Notes under the pieces: model-generated
What the model saw: only the letters and a program-made list of their open reading frames with translations
What the model was told of the DNA's origin: nothing
The model's database searches: none
Program-made: the position numbers and the translations under genes
NCBI RefSeq assembly: GCF_900659635.1
Contig: NZ_CAACVB010000005.1
Coordinates: 1-64,000, forward strand
Source: Actinomadura roseirufa
GTDB taxonomy: Bacteria > Actinomycetota > Actinomycetes > Streptosporangiales > Streptosporangiaceae
Reading direction: 5' to 3'
DNA length: 64,000 bases
In this document: positions 33,921-42,731 of the stretch, piece by piece
How the letters are laid out: the number at the start of each line of letters is the position of its first letter
Position numbering within the stretch: position 1 is the stretch's first letter

Positions 33921-35073
33921 CCTGAACGATCGGATTGCCGAGCTGCACACTGCGAACAGGTCACCATCGCCGGAGACGGAGGAAACGGCCCGCGCCCGGC
34001 TGATGTCCGAGATGAATCGCCCTGGAAGGCCCCGGCTCAGGCGTCCGGGAGCGGGGCGGCCGTCGGCAAAGAAATGGCGGGTGACTTTGGTTTCCGGCTT
34101 GACGGCCGCGGTGGTAGCGGTGGCCGGATGGGGAGTCATCTCGTGGTACAACCGCCCGCTCTACTCTCCCGAGCCATTGGCCGGTTACAGTGGGCCGGCG
34201 GCGAATTTTCTGCTCGCCGCAGCGGATGCGCGCGCGCGTGAAGGCGGTGCGGGAGCCGTGTGGTACAGACATGCCGTGGCCGGTGGCACCGTCATGGCGA
34301 AGTCGCCCTATCGCAAGGGCGTGACGTATCCGATGGAGATCGAGGGAGACGAATTCCTCGTCGCGTCCTCGAAGCCGTTCACCGGAAGCGCCCCCGCTCA
34401 TCCGACGACCCATCTCGAGTGGCCCGGTGATCAGTTGAGGGGCCGTCCGGCGACCGCCGCCGCACGGAAGGAATGGAACACCGACCTCCGGCCCGAGCCT
34501 GATGAACTGGGCGTCGAGGCCCCGGGCAGGTCGATCGGCCCGGCCATGGGAGGGGGGACGGTGCTGGACGTCAGCGATGAGACGGCGCGCAGGCTCCCCA
34601 CTGATCCCGCCGAACTCCGCGCCTGGCTGCTGAACCATGCCACCCGGACCGACCACAAGCGCCTGCGCGACCCGGATCTGTTCCTGTTCCAGAGCGCGTC
34701 CTTCTTGCTGGTGGACGCGCCTGTCAGTGACAAGGTGCGCATCGCGACCTATCGGCTCCTGGCGAGCCTGAAGAACGTTCGCCTCGGCACCGCGACCGAT
34801 GCTCGGGGGCGTTCCGGAAAGGCCATATCGATGCGCGAGACGTCCAGCGCGTCCGGAACGGTGGACTGGCAACTGTTGATAGATCCGCGGAATGGAAGGC
34901 TTACCGCGAGTCAGCAGATCCTCGTCGCTCCCGGACGGCTCAACGCGGGGCTGCCGGCGAGTGTTCGCTGGTATTACGAAGTGATCGAGACCGCCGAGTG
35001 GACCAACAAGCCCGCGAGCAGCCTCGTGCCGAAATCACTCAACACCGGGCCGGATGCCGGACAGCGGCCATAG
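33913..35073 (+). CDS. CU044_5270-family protein, copy C
   Basis: This 386-residue protein starts at ATG 33913 inside the sigma 3' end (ATGCCTGA). The N-terminus is MPDLNDRIAELHTANRSPSP. One TM helix lies near 55-75 (GLTAAVVAVAGWGVISWY), and an outside domain is shared with the broken copy at 31811 (TDPAELRAWLLNHATRTDHK, VRIATYRLLASLKNVRLGTA, RWYYEVIETAEWTNKPASSL). It is closer to the middle copy than to copy A, so duplication of the second module came later. Probable membrane partner of sigma copy C. Confidence 0.82.
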   Translation: MPDLNDRIAELHTANRSPSPETEETARARLMSEMNRPGRPRLRRPGAGRPSAKKWRVTLVSGLTAAVVAVAGWGVISWYNRPLYSPEPLAGYSGPAANFLLAAADARAREGGAGAVWYRHAVAGGTVMAKSPYRKGVTYPMEIEGDEFLVASSKPFTGSAPAHPTTHLEWPGDQLRGRPATAAARKEWNTDLRPEPDELGVEAPGRSIGPAMGGGTVLDVSDETARRLPTDPAELRAWLLNHATRTDHKRLRDPDLFLFQSASFLLVDAPVSDKVRIATYRLLASLKNVRLGTATDARGRSGKAISMRETSSASGTVDWQLLIDPRNGRLTASQQILVAPGRLNAGLPASVRWYYEVIETAEWTNKPASSLVPKSLNTGPDAGQRP

Positions 35074-35080
35074 GGACATG

Positions 35081-35122
35081 GGTTCGCCCGGTTCCCGTGC
35101 CGGAAAGGGAACCGGGCGAACC
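35081..35122. terminator. Bidirectional terminator hairpin
   Basis: GGTTCGCCCGGTTCCC (35081-35096) pairs perfectly with 35107-35122 over 16 bp, with a 10-nt loop. It lies between the convergent CU044_5270 and surface-protein genes. Confidence 0.85.
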
Positions 35123-35137
35123 GAGCTCATCTGATGC

Positions 35138-36865
35138 TTAGGCGGGCGACGTGCAGCCGCTGTACTTGTAGTTGTTTATGCTCTTGCTCCACTTGGCCCG
35201 GCAGAGTCTGATTCCGGCGTTGTAGAGCCGGCGGCCGATGCTGTAGGACAAGGTTCGCTGCTGCGCCTTCCCGCAAATGGCCCAGTTCTTGTTGGTCAGG
35301 TTCTTGCCGTCGCCGTATATGACCATGGCCACGCAGTAGCCGTCCGCATCCTGGTCTTGGACCGTGAACTTGGTGGAGATGCTGTAGGGGGCGTTGCCGC
35401 CCCAGTAGAGCCAGCCCCATCCTTGGCCGCGCTGCCGGTTGAGGACGACGTCAACGAGCTGGATGTAGCGGCCCCCTTGTGCCTGCACTCCGCCTTCCGG
35501 AATCTCCTGTGATTCGTCGTCGACGCTCTCCGCGGTCTCCGCCGGCGGGGCGGTACCGGTGAAGTATCCGCGCAGGGAGACCTGGAGGTGGACGGTGCCG
35601 CCGCTGTGGTTGGTGATGGACACGTTGCCGTGTGAGTCCGGCATGACCAGGTCGAAGCCGTTGGCGCTCTCGCCGTTGTCGTCGAAGTTGACGCTGTTGA
35701 CGCCGGGGTCGCCGTCCTCGGCCGAGTAGACCGACAGCCATCCCTGAGCCGTCGGCTGCCGAGCATCGATGTTCAGGGCCAGAGCCGAGACGTCCGTGTC
35801 CAGGGTGCCGAGCCCGGCCAGTTCGACGGCATTGAACGTGAGGGTCTTGCCGGCCGCGAGAGCCGCGGTGCTTCCGCCCTCGGTGTTGGTGCCGGCGAGA
35901 GTGTCGATCAGGAGACCGGTGGGAGTCGGCTTGTAGGTCGAGCCGTCCCCGTCCGCCGCTCCCTTGAAGTACCCCCGTACGCTGACCGCGAGATCAACGG
36001 GAGTCGTCCCCTTGTTATGGAAAACGAGCTTGCCGGTTGCGGTGAGCTGTGCGACCACGAAGCTGCTGTCGGTCTCGTTCGGGTTGTAGTTGACCACCGG
36101 AAGCCCGGTGTCGGTCTGATCCGACGGGCTCACCGTCAATGCCCCCTGCGCCTTCTGATTGAGGGCGGCCACGTTGAGGGCTACGGCGGTGGAGCCGGTC
36201 GCGGGTATCTCCAGTTGTCCGGCGACATCGACGGTCACCGAGGAGTTCGCCGGAATGGGGGCGGCACTGTGCGCGGGCGAGCCCGTTACCTTGCCCGCTC
36301 GGGTGTCGTACAGGAAGGCGCTGTCGAGGGGGTAGTACTCGTTCCCGGAGTTGGAGGACGCCGCGTCGAGGAAGTAGCCCCGGGCGCTGACGGCGATATC
36401 GACCGTGCCGCTGCCGTTGTTCTTCACGGTGATCTGGCCGGTAGCGGTCAGGCGCGTGAAGTCTTCGGTATTGGTGGTCTCACCGGCGGCGTAGGTCAAT
36501 GTGCTGATCGTTGTCGGTTGGTCGGACGGGTAGGCGTTGATCCAGCCGAAGGCGTCCGCGGCGTAGACCGACACGTTGGTGACGATCGCGGAGACTCCGG
36601 TGGCCGGTATTCCCGCCGTTCCCGCCGCCTGGAAGGTGATCGATCCTCCGGGCGGGACTTTGGCCGTCGGGACGCCACCCGTGCCGCTGCGCGTGTCGGC
36701 CAGCACGGCGGGCGTGATCGTGTGGAACTGGGAGTCACCACCGGTATCGGCGTGGGCCTTTCCGGCCGACCCGACCTTGCCCGGCGGTGACGCGATGAGC
36801 GCTGCCAGGCAGACCAGCAGTGCCATCAGCGTAATGTGCGTACGCCATAGCGAACGTGTGCCCAT
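35138..36865 (-). CDS. Secreted protein with three surface-type beta repeats (575 aa)
   Basis: The start is ATG 36865 with AAGGA about 11 bases upstream. A signal with a long hydrophobic core (MALLVCLAALIASPPGKVGS) leads into three repeats of about 130 residues. Each has TPAVLADTRSGTGGVP- or FLYDTRAG-type openings, then GIPATGVSAIVTNVSV, a YPSDQPTT strand and a VDIAVSARGYF ending. This repeat is common in actinomycete cell-wall and secreted enzymes. The last 110 residues form a separate domain with four Cys (DGYCVAMVIYGDGK, AICGKAQQRTLSY, LCRAKWSK, SGCTSPA). There is no enzyme domain; a structural or adhesive role is likely. Confidence 0.75.
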   Translation of the reverse strand: MGTRSLWRTHITLMALLVCLAALIASPPGKVGSAGKAHADTGGDSQFHTITPAVLADTRSGTGGVPTAKVPPGGSITFQAAGTAGIPATGVSAIVTNVSVYAADAFGWINAYPSDQPTTISTLTYAAGETTNTEDFTRLTATGQITVKNNGSGTVDIAVSARGYFLDAASSNSGNEYYPLDSAFLYDTRAGKVTGSPAHSAAPIPANSSVTVDVAGQLEIPATGSTAVALNVAALNQKAQGALTVSPSDQTDTGLPVVNYNPNETDSSFVVAQLTATGKLVFHNKGTTPVDLAVSVRGYFKGAADGDGSTYKPTPTGLLIDTLAGTNTEGGSTAALAAGKTLTFNAVELAGLGTLDTDVSALALNIDARQPTAQGWLSVYSAEDGDPGVNSVNFDDNGESANGFDLVMPDSHGNVSITNHSGGTVHLQVSLRGYFTGTAPPAETAESVDDESQEIPEGGVQAQGGRYIQLVDVVLNRQRGQGWGWLYWGGNAPYSISTKFTVQDQDADGYCVAMVIYGDGKNLTNKNWAICGKAQQRTLSYSIGRRLYNAGIRLCRAKWSKSINNYKYSGCTSPA

Positions 36866-36978
36866 GGATTTGACGTTCCTTCTTCTCGGGACCACTGGGG
36901 CGGATGCGTGTTCTTCACCTCATCTGTCAAGGCTTTTGTAAAGCTTCATCCAATGGCCACGTGAGAGCAAGAGAAGAA

Positions 36979-37004
36979 GATCTACTTTTTTGTAGATGTA
37001 GATC
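36979..37004. promoter_or_regulatory. AT-rich leader with inverted repeat upstream of the surface-protein gene
   Basis: The stretch 36930-37030 is strikingly AT-rich for this DNA. GATCTAC is followed by TTTTTT and two GTAGAT(C) arms. It can form a small hairpin or serve as operator. It sits about 115 bp upstream of the minus-strand gene start, in a 300-bp gap without genes. Confidence 0.45.
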
Positions 37005-37162
37005 ACACTTGACTTTTAAATGGATTGACAAAGGGGTGTGGCGTCCCTTTGAATGGCGCGGCCACTTTGCTGCGATGAGTGTGCGCGCGGTTACGGCTCC
37101 GGGCCCTTTGGCTTCGCCGCCGTTCGCGGCCTGCGCCGATGCCCCTGAACGGCGGGACGGAG

Positions 37163-37192
37163 CGGGCCCCGGCGACTCCTCGCCGGGGCCCG
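37163..37192. terminator. Terminator hairpin after the AhpD-like gene
   Basis: CGGGCCCCGGCGA pairs with TCGCCGGGGCCCG over 13 bp around a 4-nt loop, 7 bp past the stop of the minus-strand gene. Confidence 0.8.
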
Positions 37193-37198
37193 TGGTCT

Positions 37199-37654
37199 TC
37201 AGCCCCAGGCGCCGGCGATTTGGCGGGTCGTGGCGTTGAGGCGGTTGAACAGGTTGGTGACTCCGATCATCAGGACGATCGCGGCGAGCTGCTTCTCGTC
37301 GAAGAAGGCCGCGGCGCCGTCCCAGATCTCGTCGTTCACCGCGTCGGGACGGTCGGCCAGCCGCGTCGCGGCCTCGGCCAGCGCGAGCGCGGCCCGCTCC
37401 TCGTCGGTGAAGTAGGGGGCCTCCCGCCAGGCGGCGACGGTGGCCAGCCGCTCGTCGCTCACCCCGGACTTGCGGGCCGTCTTGGCGCCCGCGTCGACGC
37501 AGGCGCTGCACCCGTTGATCTGGCTGACCCGCAGGTGGACCAGCTCCAGCGTCTGCGCGTCCACCCCGCCGGAGTGGACGGCCTTGAAGATCTCCTGGAT
37601 GGGCTGCATCGCGCCGGACAGGACGAAGGCGGGGTTCTGCATACGAGCCTGCAT
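37199..37654 (-). CDS. Carboxymuconolactone decarboxylase/AhpD-like protein
   Basis: This 151-residue protein starts at ATG 37654, 9 bases after GAGGAG. The signature is LELVHLRVSQINGCSACVDAGAKTAR, split as LRVSQINGCSACVDAG with the CxxC pair, followed by AWREAPYFTDEERAALALAE and MIGVTNLFNRL. Members act as alkylhydroperoxidase-like thiol antioxidants. No ahpC is nearby. It is divergent from the NB-ARC regulator. Confidence 0.85.
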   Translation of the reverse strand: MQARMQNPAFVLSGAMQPIQEIFKAVHSGGVDAQTLELVHLRVSQINGCSACVDAGAKTARKSGVSDERLATVAAWREAPYFTDEERAALALAEAATRLADRPDAVNDEIWDGAAAFFDEKQLAAIVLMIGVTNLFNRLNATTRQIAGAWG

Positions 37655-37836
37655 CTCGGTGTTCTCCTCTTTCGTGAGCCAGTGCCCCGTTCCCCCGGGG
37701 CGTGACTCCATCACAGCCGGACGGGCTTGCCATGGCGACGGCGATGGGACACCGTGGGACAGCTGCAACACCCTTGAGCAGCGACGACGCGGGCCGGGAA
37801 ACGTCCGGCCGGGTGGGACGGGGAGGAACGGGAACG

Positions 37837-40380
37837 GTGGTCGAGCAGCGGCGGGCGGCTGTGCAGGCGGCCGGGCGGGCGGCTGGGCGGGAGGCTGGGC
37901 GGGAGGCCCGGCGGGAGGGCACGGCAGATCCGCGGGAGGAACTGGCCGGCCGGCTCCGCCTGCTGCAGGAACTCTCCGGGCTCGGTGTGCGGGCGCTGGC
38001 CCGCGACACCGGCCTCAGCTCGTCGTCGCTGTCGCGCTACCTCGCCGGGCGGACCGTGCCGCCGTGGGGCGCGGTGATCGCCCTGTGCCGGCTCGTCAAG
38101 CGCGACCCCCGTCCGCTGCGTCCCCTGTGGGAGCGGGCCATGGCGCCGCTGCCCGCGCCGCCGAAGACCAGCCGCCAGGTTCAGCCGCCGTCCCCGCCGC
38201 CGGGGGCGCCGCTCCCGCCCCGCAACGACCTGCCGCGCGACGTGCCCGACTTCACCGGGCGTGAGGCGCAGCTCGCCGCGGTGCTCGCCGCGGTGGACGG
38301 CGGCCGGGTCGTCGCCGTCGACGGCATGGCGGGCGTCGGCAAGACCTGCCTGGCGGTGCACGCCGCGCACCGGCTCGCCGCCGAGTACCCCGACGCCCAG
38401 CTCTACGTCGACCTGCACGGGTTCACCGCCGGGCGGGAGCCGCTCGGCCCCGACCCGGCGCTGCGGACCCTGCTCGCGGCCCTCGGCACGCCGTCGGAGC
38501 GGATCCCGCAGGAGGGCGGCGTCGAGCCGCTGGCCGCGTGCTGGCGGTCGGAGCTGGCGCACCGGCGGGCCGTCGTGGTCCTCGACAACGCGGCGGACGC
38601 CGAGCAGGTCCGGCCGCTGCTGCCCGGCGCCGGCCCGTCCGTCGTCCTGATCACCAGCCGTAACCGGCTGCTCGGCCTGGACGAGGTCCCGCCGGTGTCC
38701 CTGGACGTGCTGTCCCCGGCGGAGAGCGCCGAGCTGCTGGCCCGCGCCAGCGGCGCCGACGGACGGCTGGCCCGCGAGCCGGAGTCCGCCGCCGAGGTGC
38801 TGCGGCTGTGCGGCCATCTGCCGCTGGCCCTGCGGCTGGCCGGGGCCCGGCTGCGGCACCGGCCGGGCTGGACCGTGGGGGTGCTCGTCGAGCGGATGGC
38901 GGAGGGCGCCACCGAGCTCGACACCGAGTTCCACACCGCGTTCGCGATGTCGGTGCGGCAGCTCGACCGGGCCCAGCGGCGCCTGTTCCGGCTGCTGGGG
39001 CTGCTGCCCGGCTCGACCTTCGACGCCTACGTCGCGGCGGCGCTGGCGGACCTGCCGTTGCGCGACGTCCGGGCGATGCTGGAGGACCTGCTGGACGCGC
39101 ACCTCGTCCAGCAGCCCGCGGCGGGCCGCTACCGGCTGCACGACCTGGTGCGCCAGCACGCGCGCCGGGCCGCCGCCGAGCAGGACCCGCCCGCCGAGCC
39201 GGACCGGGCCCTGCGCCGGGTGCTCGGCTACTACGTGCACGCGGCGGCCGCCGCCGACGCCGCGATGTCGTACCCGTCGTCCGGCCGGGAGCTCGCCGCG
39301 GGCCCGCCGCCGGCCGCGCTGCCGGAGTTCGCGGGCAAGCACGCCGCGCTGTTCTGGTTCGTCACCGAGTACACCAACCTGATGGCGGCCTTCGAGGCGG
39401 CGGACGCCGCCGGGGCCGACGTTCACGTGTGCGAGCTGCCGCGTTCCATGCGGGCCTTCTTCGCGCGGCGCTGCGGGACGACCCACCTCAACGTCCTGTT
39501 CGAGCGCTCGCTGGACGCCGCGCGGCGGCTGGGCGATCCGCTACGGCTGGCCGAGGCGCACAGCGACCTCGGCTTCGCCCGCTACAACGCGGGCCGGATG
39601 GCGGAGGCGGACTCCGCGTACGAGCAGGCGGCGCCCCTCCTGGCGCGGGCCGGGGACAGCAGGTCCGAGGCCGAGCTGACCATGCGCCGCGGCTTCCTGC
39701 GCTGGGACGAGGGCGAGGTGGAGGAGCCGCTCGACCTCTTCCGGCGGGCGGGCCGGCTCTACGCCGACGCCGGATGCGCGATGGGGACGGCCCATGCGAC
39801 CGCCTACGAGGGGTGGGCGATGCTCCAGCTGGGGCGCCACGCGGAGGCGGCGCGGCTGGCCCGGGAGGCGCTGGACGTCGCGCACCCCGACCCCGCGTGG
39901 CCGCCCGCGATGACGGCCCGGATCACCCTCGGCGTGGCCATCGCGGGAGAGGACCCCGGCGAGGCGACCGGGCACCTGCGCCGGGCCCTGGCGCTGGCCC
40001 GCGAGGACGGGCACCGGCACAACGAGGCGTGGTGCCTCAACTGCCTGGGAGTCGCGCTGCGGCGGATGGGCCGGCACGCCGAGGCGCTGGACAGCCACCG
40101 GGAGGCGTTCGCGCTGCTGGACGAGCTGTTCGAGGAGCACTGGAAGATCCACTTCCTCAACGGCTACGCCGAGACCTGCCGGGCGGCGGGCCTGCCCGGG
40201 GAGGCCCTGCGCCTGCACCGGCAGGCGCTGGACCTGGCCCCGCGGCTCGGCCACCGCAACGAGGAGGCGCTGGCCCACGAGGGGATCGCGACCGTCCTCG
40301 ACGAGACGGACCCGGTGGCCGCCGCCGAGCACCGCGCCGCGGCGCGCGCACTCCTGAAGACCACCGGGACCGTCGCCTGA
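37837..40380 (+). CDS. HTH/NB-ARC/TPR STAND regulator (AfsR-like without SARP domain)
   Basis: GTG 37837 is preferred because GGAGG lies 10 bases upstream; in-frame starts at 37702 and 37732 lack such a site. The protein has 847 residues. It has an N-terminal repetitive tail (AAGREAGREARREG), an HTH (LSGLGVRALARDTGLSSSSL), a Pro-rich linker, and NB-ARC with Walker A DGMAGVGKTC, LVVLDNAADAEQV-type Walker B and LRLCGHLPLALRLAG as GLPL. The final 400 residues are TPRs (EAHSDLGFARYNAGRMAEAD and similar). These proteins sense a signal through the TPRs and act on transcription. Targets unknown. Confidence 0.85.
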   Translation: MVEQRRAAVQAAGRAAGREAGREARREGTADPREELAGRLRLLQELSGLGVRALARDTGLSSSSLSRYLAGRTVPPWGAVIALCRLVKRDPRPLRPLWERAMAPLPAPPKTSRQVQPPSPPPGAPLPPRNDLPRDVPDFTGREAQLAAVLAAVDGGRVVAVDGMAGVGKTCLAVHAAHRLAAEYPDAQLYVDLHGFTAGREPLGPDPALRTLLAALGTPSERIPQEGGVEPLAACWRSELAHRRAVVVLDNAADAEQVRPLLPGAGPSVVLITSRNRLLGLDEVPPVSLDVLSPAESAELLARASGADGRLAREPESAAEVLRLCGHLPLALRLAGARLRHRPGWTVGVLVERMAEGATELDTEFHTAFAMSVRQLDRAQRRLFRLLGLLPGSTFDAYVAAALADLPLRDVRAMLEDLLDAHLVQQPAAGRYRLHDLVRQHARRAAAEQDPPAEPDRALRRVLGYYVHAAAAADAAMSYPSSGRELAAGPPPAALPEFAGKHAALFWFVTEYTNLMAAFEAADAAGADVHVCELPRSMRAFFARRCGTTHLNVLFERSLDAARRLGDPLRLAEAHSDLGFARYNAGRMAEADSAYEQAAPLLARAGDSRSEAELTMRRGFLRWDEGEVEEPLDLFRRAGRLYADAGCAMGTAHATAYEGWAMLQLGRHAEAARLAREALDVAHPDPAWPPAMTARITLGVAIAGEDPGEATGHLRRALALAREDGHRHNEAWCLNCLGVALRRMGRHAEALDSHREAFALLDELFEEHWKIHFLNGYAETCRAAGLPGEALRLHRQALDLAPRLGHRNEEALAHEGIATVLDETDPVAAAEHRAAARALLKTTGTVA
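37851..37920. repeat. 12-bp tandem repeat, 5-6 copies, in the 5' end of the NB-ARC gene
   Basis: Units from GCGGGCGGCTGT to GCGGGAGGCTGG follow in steps of 12 bp and encode an Ala/Gly/Arg/Glu-rich tail. They begin 14 bp after the chosen start codon. Confidence 0.8.
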
Positions 40381-40404
40381 CGGACGGTCAGGCCTGGCGG
40401 GCGG

Positions 40405-40914
40405 CTAGGGAAGACCGCGGATGGTGAACGAGCGGAAGTTGTCGTTCAGAAAGATGCCGACATAGGGCACGTTCTGGGCGTACCACCCGTCCGTCCCGCC
40501 GCCGAAGTTGAATTCGCTCCAAGCCGACGTCCAGTGGCAGTCGTTGGTGGCCCGGAACGAGGACACCATCTCGAACCATGGCCACGGCACAACGGGGAAC
40601 TTGTACCCCGCCTTGTCGCAGGGGCCGTCCTGCCCTTTGACCTCCAGTGAGGCGCCACCGTAGTCGGCGTGCTGGTACAGCGTGATGAGCAGGGTGTCAT
40701 CGAGGGCACGGAGGTCCTTCTTCGTGTCGCCGCACGTCTGCGAGACGACCGGTGAGGACGCCTGGCCCGGACGCGGCTTCTTCAGTACCACGGTGCAGTG
40801 CATCGCCTTCCGCGCGGGTGCCGGAGGAGCCGACGCCTGTGCGGAGGTCAGGGCCGAGGTTCCGAGTCCGCCGATGGTGAGTGCCGTTGCCGCGATCATG
40901 GCGAGCTTGCGCAT
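40405..40914 (-). CDS. Secreted beta/gamma-crystallin-like small protein (169 aa)
   Basis: This protein has a Sec signal (MRKLAMIAATALTIGGLGTS, cleavage near AQASA). The mature part has four Cys and crystallin-like elements: LITLYQHADYGGASLEVKG, then MVSSFRATNDCHWTSAW and GIFLNDNFRSFTIRGLP. It resembles the I36 inhibitor-like protein at 24994 in style but is not a close copy. Function unknown; a calcium-binding or inhibitor role is possible. Confidence 0.7.
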   Translation of the reverse strand: MRKLAMIAATALTIGGLGTSALTSAQASAPPAPARKAMHCTVVLKKPRPGQASSPVVSQTCGDTKKDLRALDDTLLITLYQHADYGGASLEVKGQDGPCDKAGYKFPVVPWPWFEMVSSFRATNDCHWTSAWSEFNFGGGTDGWYAQNVPYVGIFLNDNFRSFTIRGLP

Positions 40915-41151
40915 GATTCCCTACCTCTCCCTTTGACGATGGTCCGGGGCGGTACGCGGGGCGTCGTCACTGGTCCGACCCGGTGCGTACGGCCGCGCCA
41001 TCGCTGAAAGCAAGATCGCAGCCGGGTCTTAAGCCTCGCCAAGGCGGCCGGGGGCCGAGGGACCCCGGACGTCGTCCGGGAACGGGCGCGGGCGGTGGTG
41101 GGATGTGATGGCAGGTCAGAGCGGTGTGCGGGGGCGCTTAGGCTTGCGGGC

Positions 41152-42621
41152 GTGGGCTTGTTGTTCCCGGTCGGGGAAGAAGGGGACGAGCCGCTGTACC
41201 GGAGGGTGCGGCGCGGGCTGGAGGAGGCCATCCTCGCCGGGCGGTTCGAGGGGCGGCGGCTTCCGTCGTCGCGGGACCTCGCGGCCGAGCTCGGGGTGTC
41301 GCGCAACACCGTCAACCTGGCCTACCAGGAACTGATCACCGACGGGGTGGTCATCGCCCGGGAGCGGTCCGGGCACGTCGTGAACGAGGAGCTGACGGCG
41401 CGCCGGGTCACCGACCCGGCGGCGCCGGACGCGCCCGGGTGGCTCGCCCGGCTGGAGCCGCCGCCCGGGGCCGCCGAGCTGCCGCACATCCGCAAGCCGA
41501 CCGACTGGGACGGCTACCCCTATGCGTTCGTGACCGGGCATCTGCCGTCCGAGGCGTTCCCCGAGCGCGCCTGGCTGCGCTCCCTGCGCGAGGCGCTGCA
41601 GGGCGAGCACCGGCGGTTCAGTCTCCAGGACGGCATCGACGCCGACGACCCGCTGCTGGCCGAGGTGATCTGCCGGGAGATCCTCGCCGCGCGGGGGATC
41701 GCCGCCGGTCCCGACCGCGTGCTGGTCACCGTCGGGTCGCAGCAGGGGCTGCACCTGGTCGCCGGGGCGCTGGTGCGCGAGGGCAGCCGGGTGCTGGTCG
41801 AGAACCCCGGCTACCCGGACGCCCGGCACATCCTCGCCCGCGCCGGAGCCGCGCTGGTGCCCGGTGAGGTGGACGACGGCGGGCTCATCGTGGACGAGCG
41901 GCTCCTGGACGTCGAGCTGGCCGTGACGACGCCGACGCACCACTACCCGTCGAACGTCACGATGAGCGGGCAGCGCCGCCAGCGGCTGGTCGCGCTGGCC
42001 CGCGAGCGCGGGATCGTCCTGGTCGAGGACGACTACGACACCGAGCTGCGGTTCGTGGGGCGCGCCTCGCCCGCGCTGGCCTCGCTCGACCCCGACGCCG
42101 TGATCTACCTGGGCAGCTTCTCCAAGTTCCTGGCCCCGGGGCTGCGGCTGGGCTTCGTGTCCGGCCCGCCCGCCCTGATCGAGCACCTGCGGGACCTGCG
42201 CCGGTACACGATCCGGCACCCGTCCGGCCACCAGCAGCGGGCCCTGGCCCTGCTCATCGCGTCCGGCGAGTACCGGCGCGGCGTGCGGCACCTGCGCGAC
42301 GCCATGCGGCGGCGCTGGGAGCGGACGGTCGAGGCGGTGCGCCTGCACCTGCCCGACTGGGCGATGCGCCCCCGCGCGGGCGGCGTCAGCGTCTGGATCG
42401 GCGGCCCGCACGGCCTGGACACCCGCGAGCTGGCCGCGCGGCTGGAGCCGCGCGGCGTCCTCATCGAGCCGGGCGACACCTTCTTCTTCGCCTCGCCGGG
42501 CACCGGCGGCGGCCCGATACCGCGGCACTGGATCAAGCTCGGGTTCGGCGCGCTGGCCCCGGAGCGGATCTCCGAGGGCGTCGCCGTCATCGCCGACGAG
42601 ACGAAGAGGATGCTCGGCTAG
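41152..42621 (+). CDS. MocR-type regulator (GntR HTH fused to PLP aminotransferase domain)
   Basis: This 489-residue protein runs from GTG 41152. TTAGGCT at 41138-41144 could be a -10 box for a nearly leaderless transcript. The GntR wHTH (YRRVRRGLEEAILAGRF, LPSSRDLAAELGVSRNTVNL) spans residues 15-75. The fold-type I domain has TVGSQQGLHLVAGAL, VENPGYPDARHI, VEDDYDTELRFVG and the PLP lysine in YLGSFSKFLAPGLRLGF. MocR proteins such as TauR and GabR bind an amine-containing effector as an external aldimine. The sulfonate transport operon starts 110 bp downstream, so a TauR-like job is probable. Confidence 0.88.
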   Translation: MGLLFPVGEEGDEPLYRRVRRGLEEAILAGRFEGRRLPSSRDLAAELGVSRNTVNLAYQELITDGVVIARERSGHVVNEELTARRVTDPAAPDAPGWLARLEPPPGAAELPHIRKPTDWDGYPYAFVTGHLPSEAFPERAWLRSLREALQGEHRRFSLQDGIDADDPLLAEVICREILAARGIAAGPDRVLVTVGSQQGLHLVAGALVREGSRVLVENPGYPDARHILARAGAALVPGEVDDGGLIVDERLLDVELAVTTPTHHYPSNVTMSGQRRQRLVALARERGIVLVEDDYDTELRFVGRASPALASLDPDAVIYLGSFSKFLAPGLRLGFVSGPPALIEHLRDLRRYTIRHPSGHQQRALALLIASGEYRRGVRHLRDAMRRRWERTVEAVRLHLPDWAMRPRAGGVSVWIGGPHGLDTRELAARLEPRGVLIEPGDTFFFASPGTGGGPIPRHWIKLGFGALAPERISEGVAVIADETKRMLG

Positions 42622-42622
42622 G

Positions 42623-42638
42623 CGGCTGGTACCAGCCG
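42623..42638. promoter_or_regulatory. 16-bp palindrome between the mocR and sulfonate genes
   Basis: CGGCTGGTACCAGCCG is perfectly symmetric, with no room for a hairpin loop, so it reads as an operator. A related half, ACTGGCTCTTT, follows at 42649. MocR sites known for TauR are direct repeats of a CTGGACYTAA type, so CTGGTACC and CTGGCTCT could be two half-sites. Confidence 0.5.
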
Positions 42639-42731
42639 ATCGGCGGAAACTGGCTCTTTGCACGGAACCACATCGGCACTTACTCTTCCTATTCCAACTA
42701 TTTTGGTCGGTTATATGGAGAGGGGTGCGGC

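Noticed and set aside
36017-36790. Plus-strand gene opposite the surface protein
   Set aside because: It mirrors the repeat-containing minus-strand gene, is Gly/Val/Arg-rich, and has no start signal.
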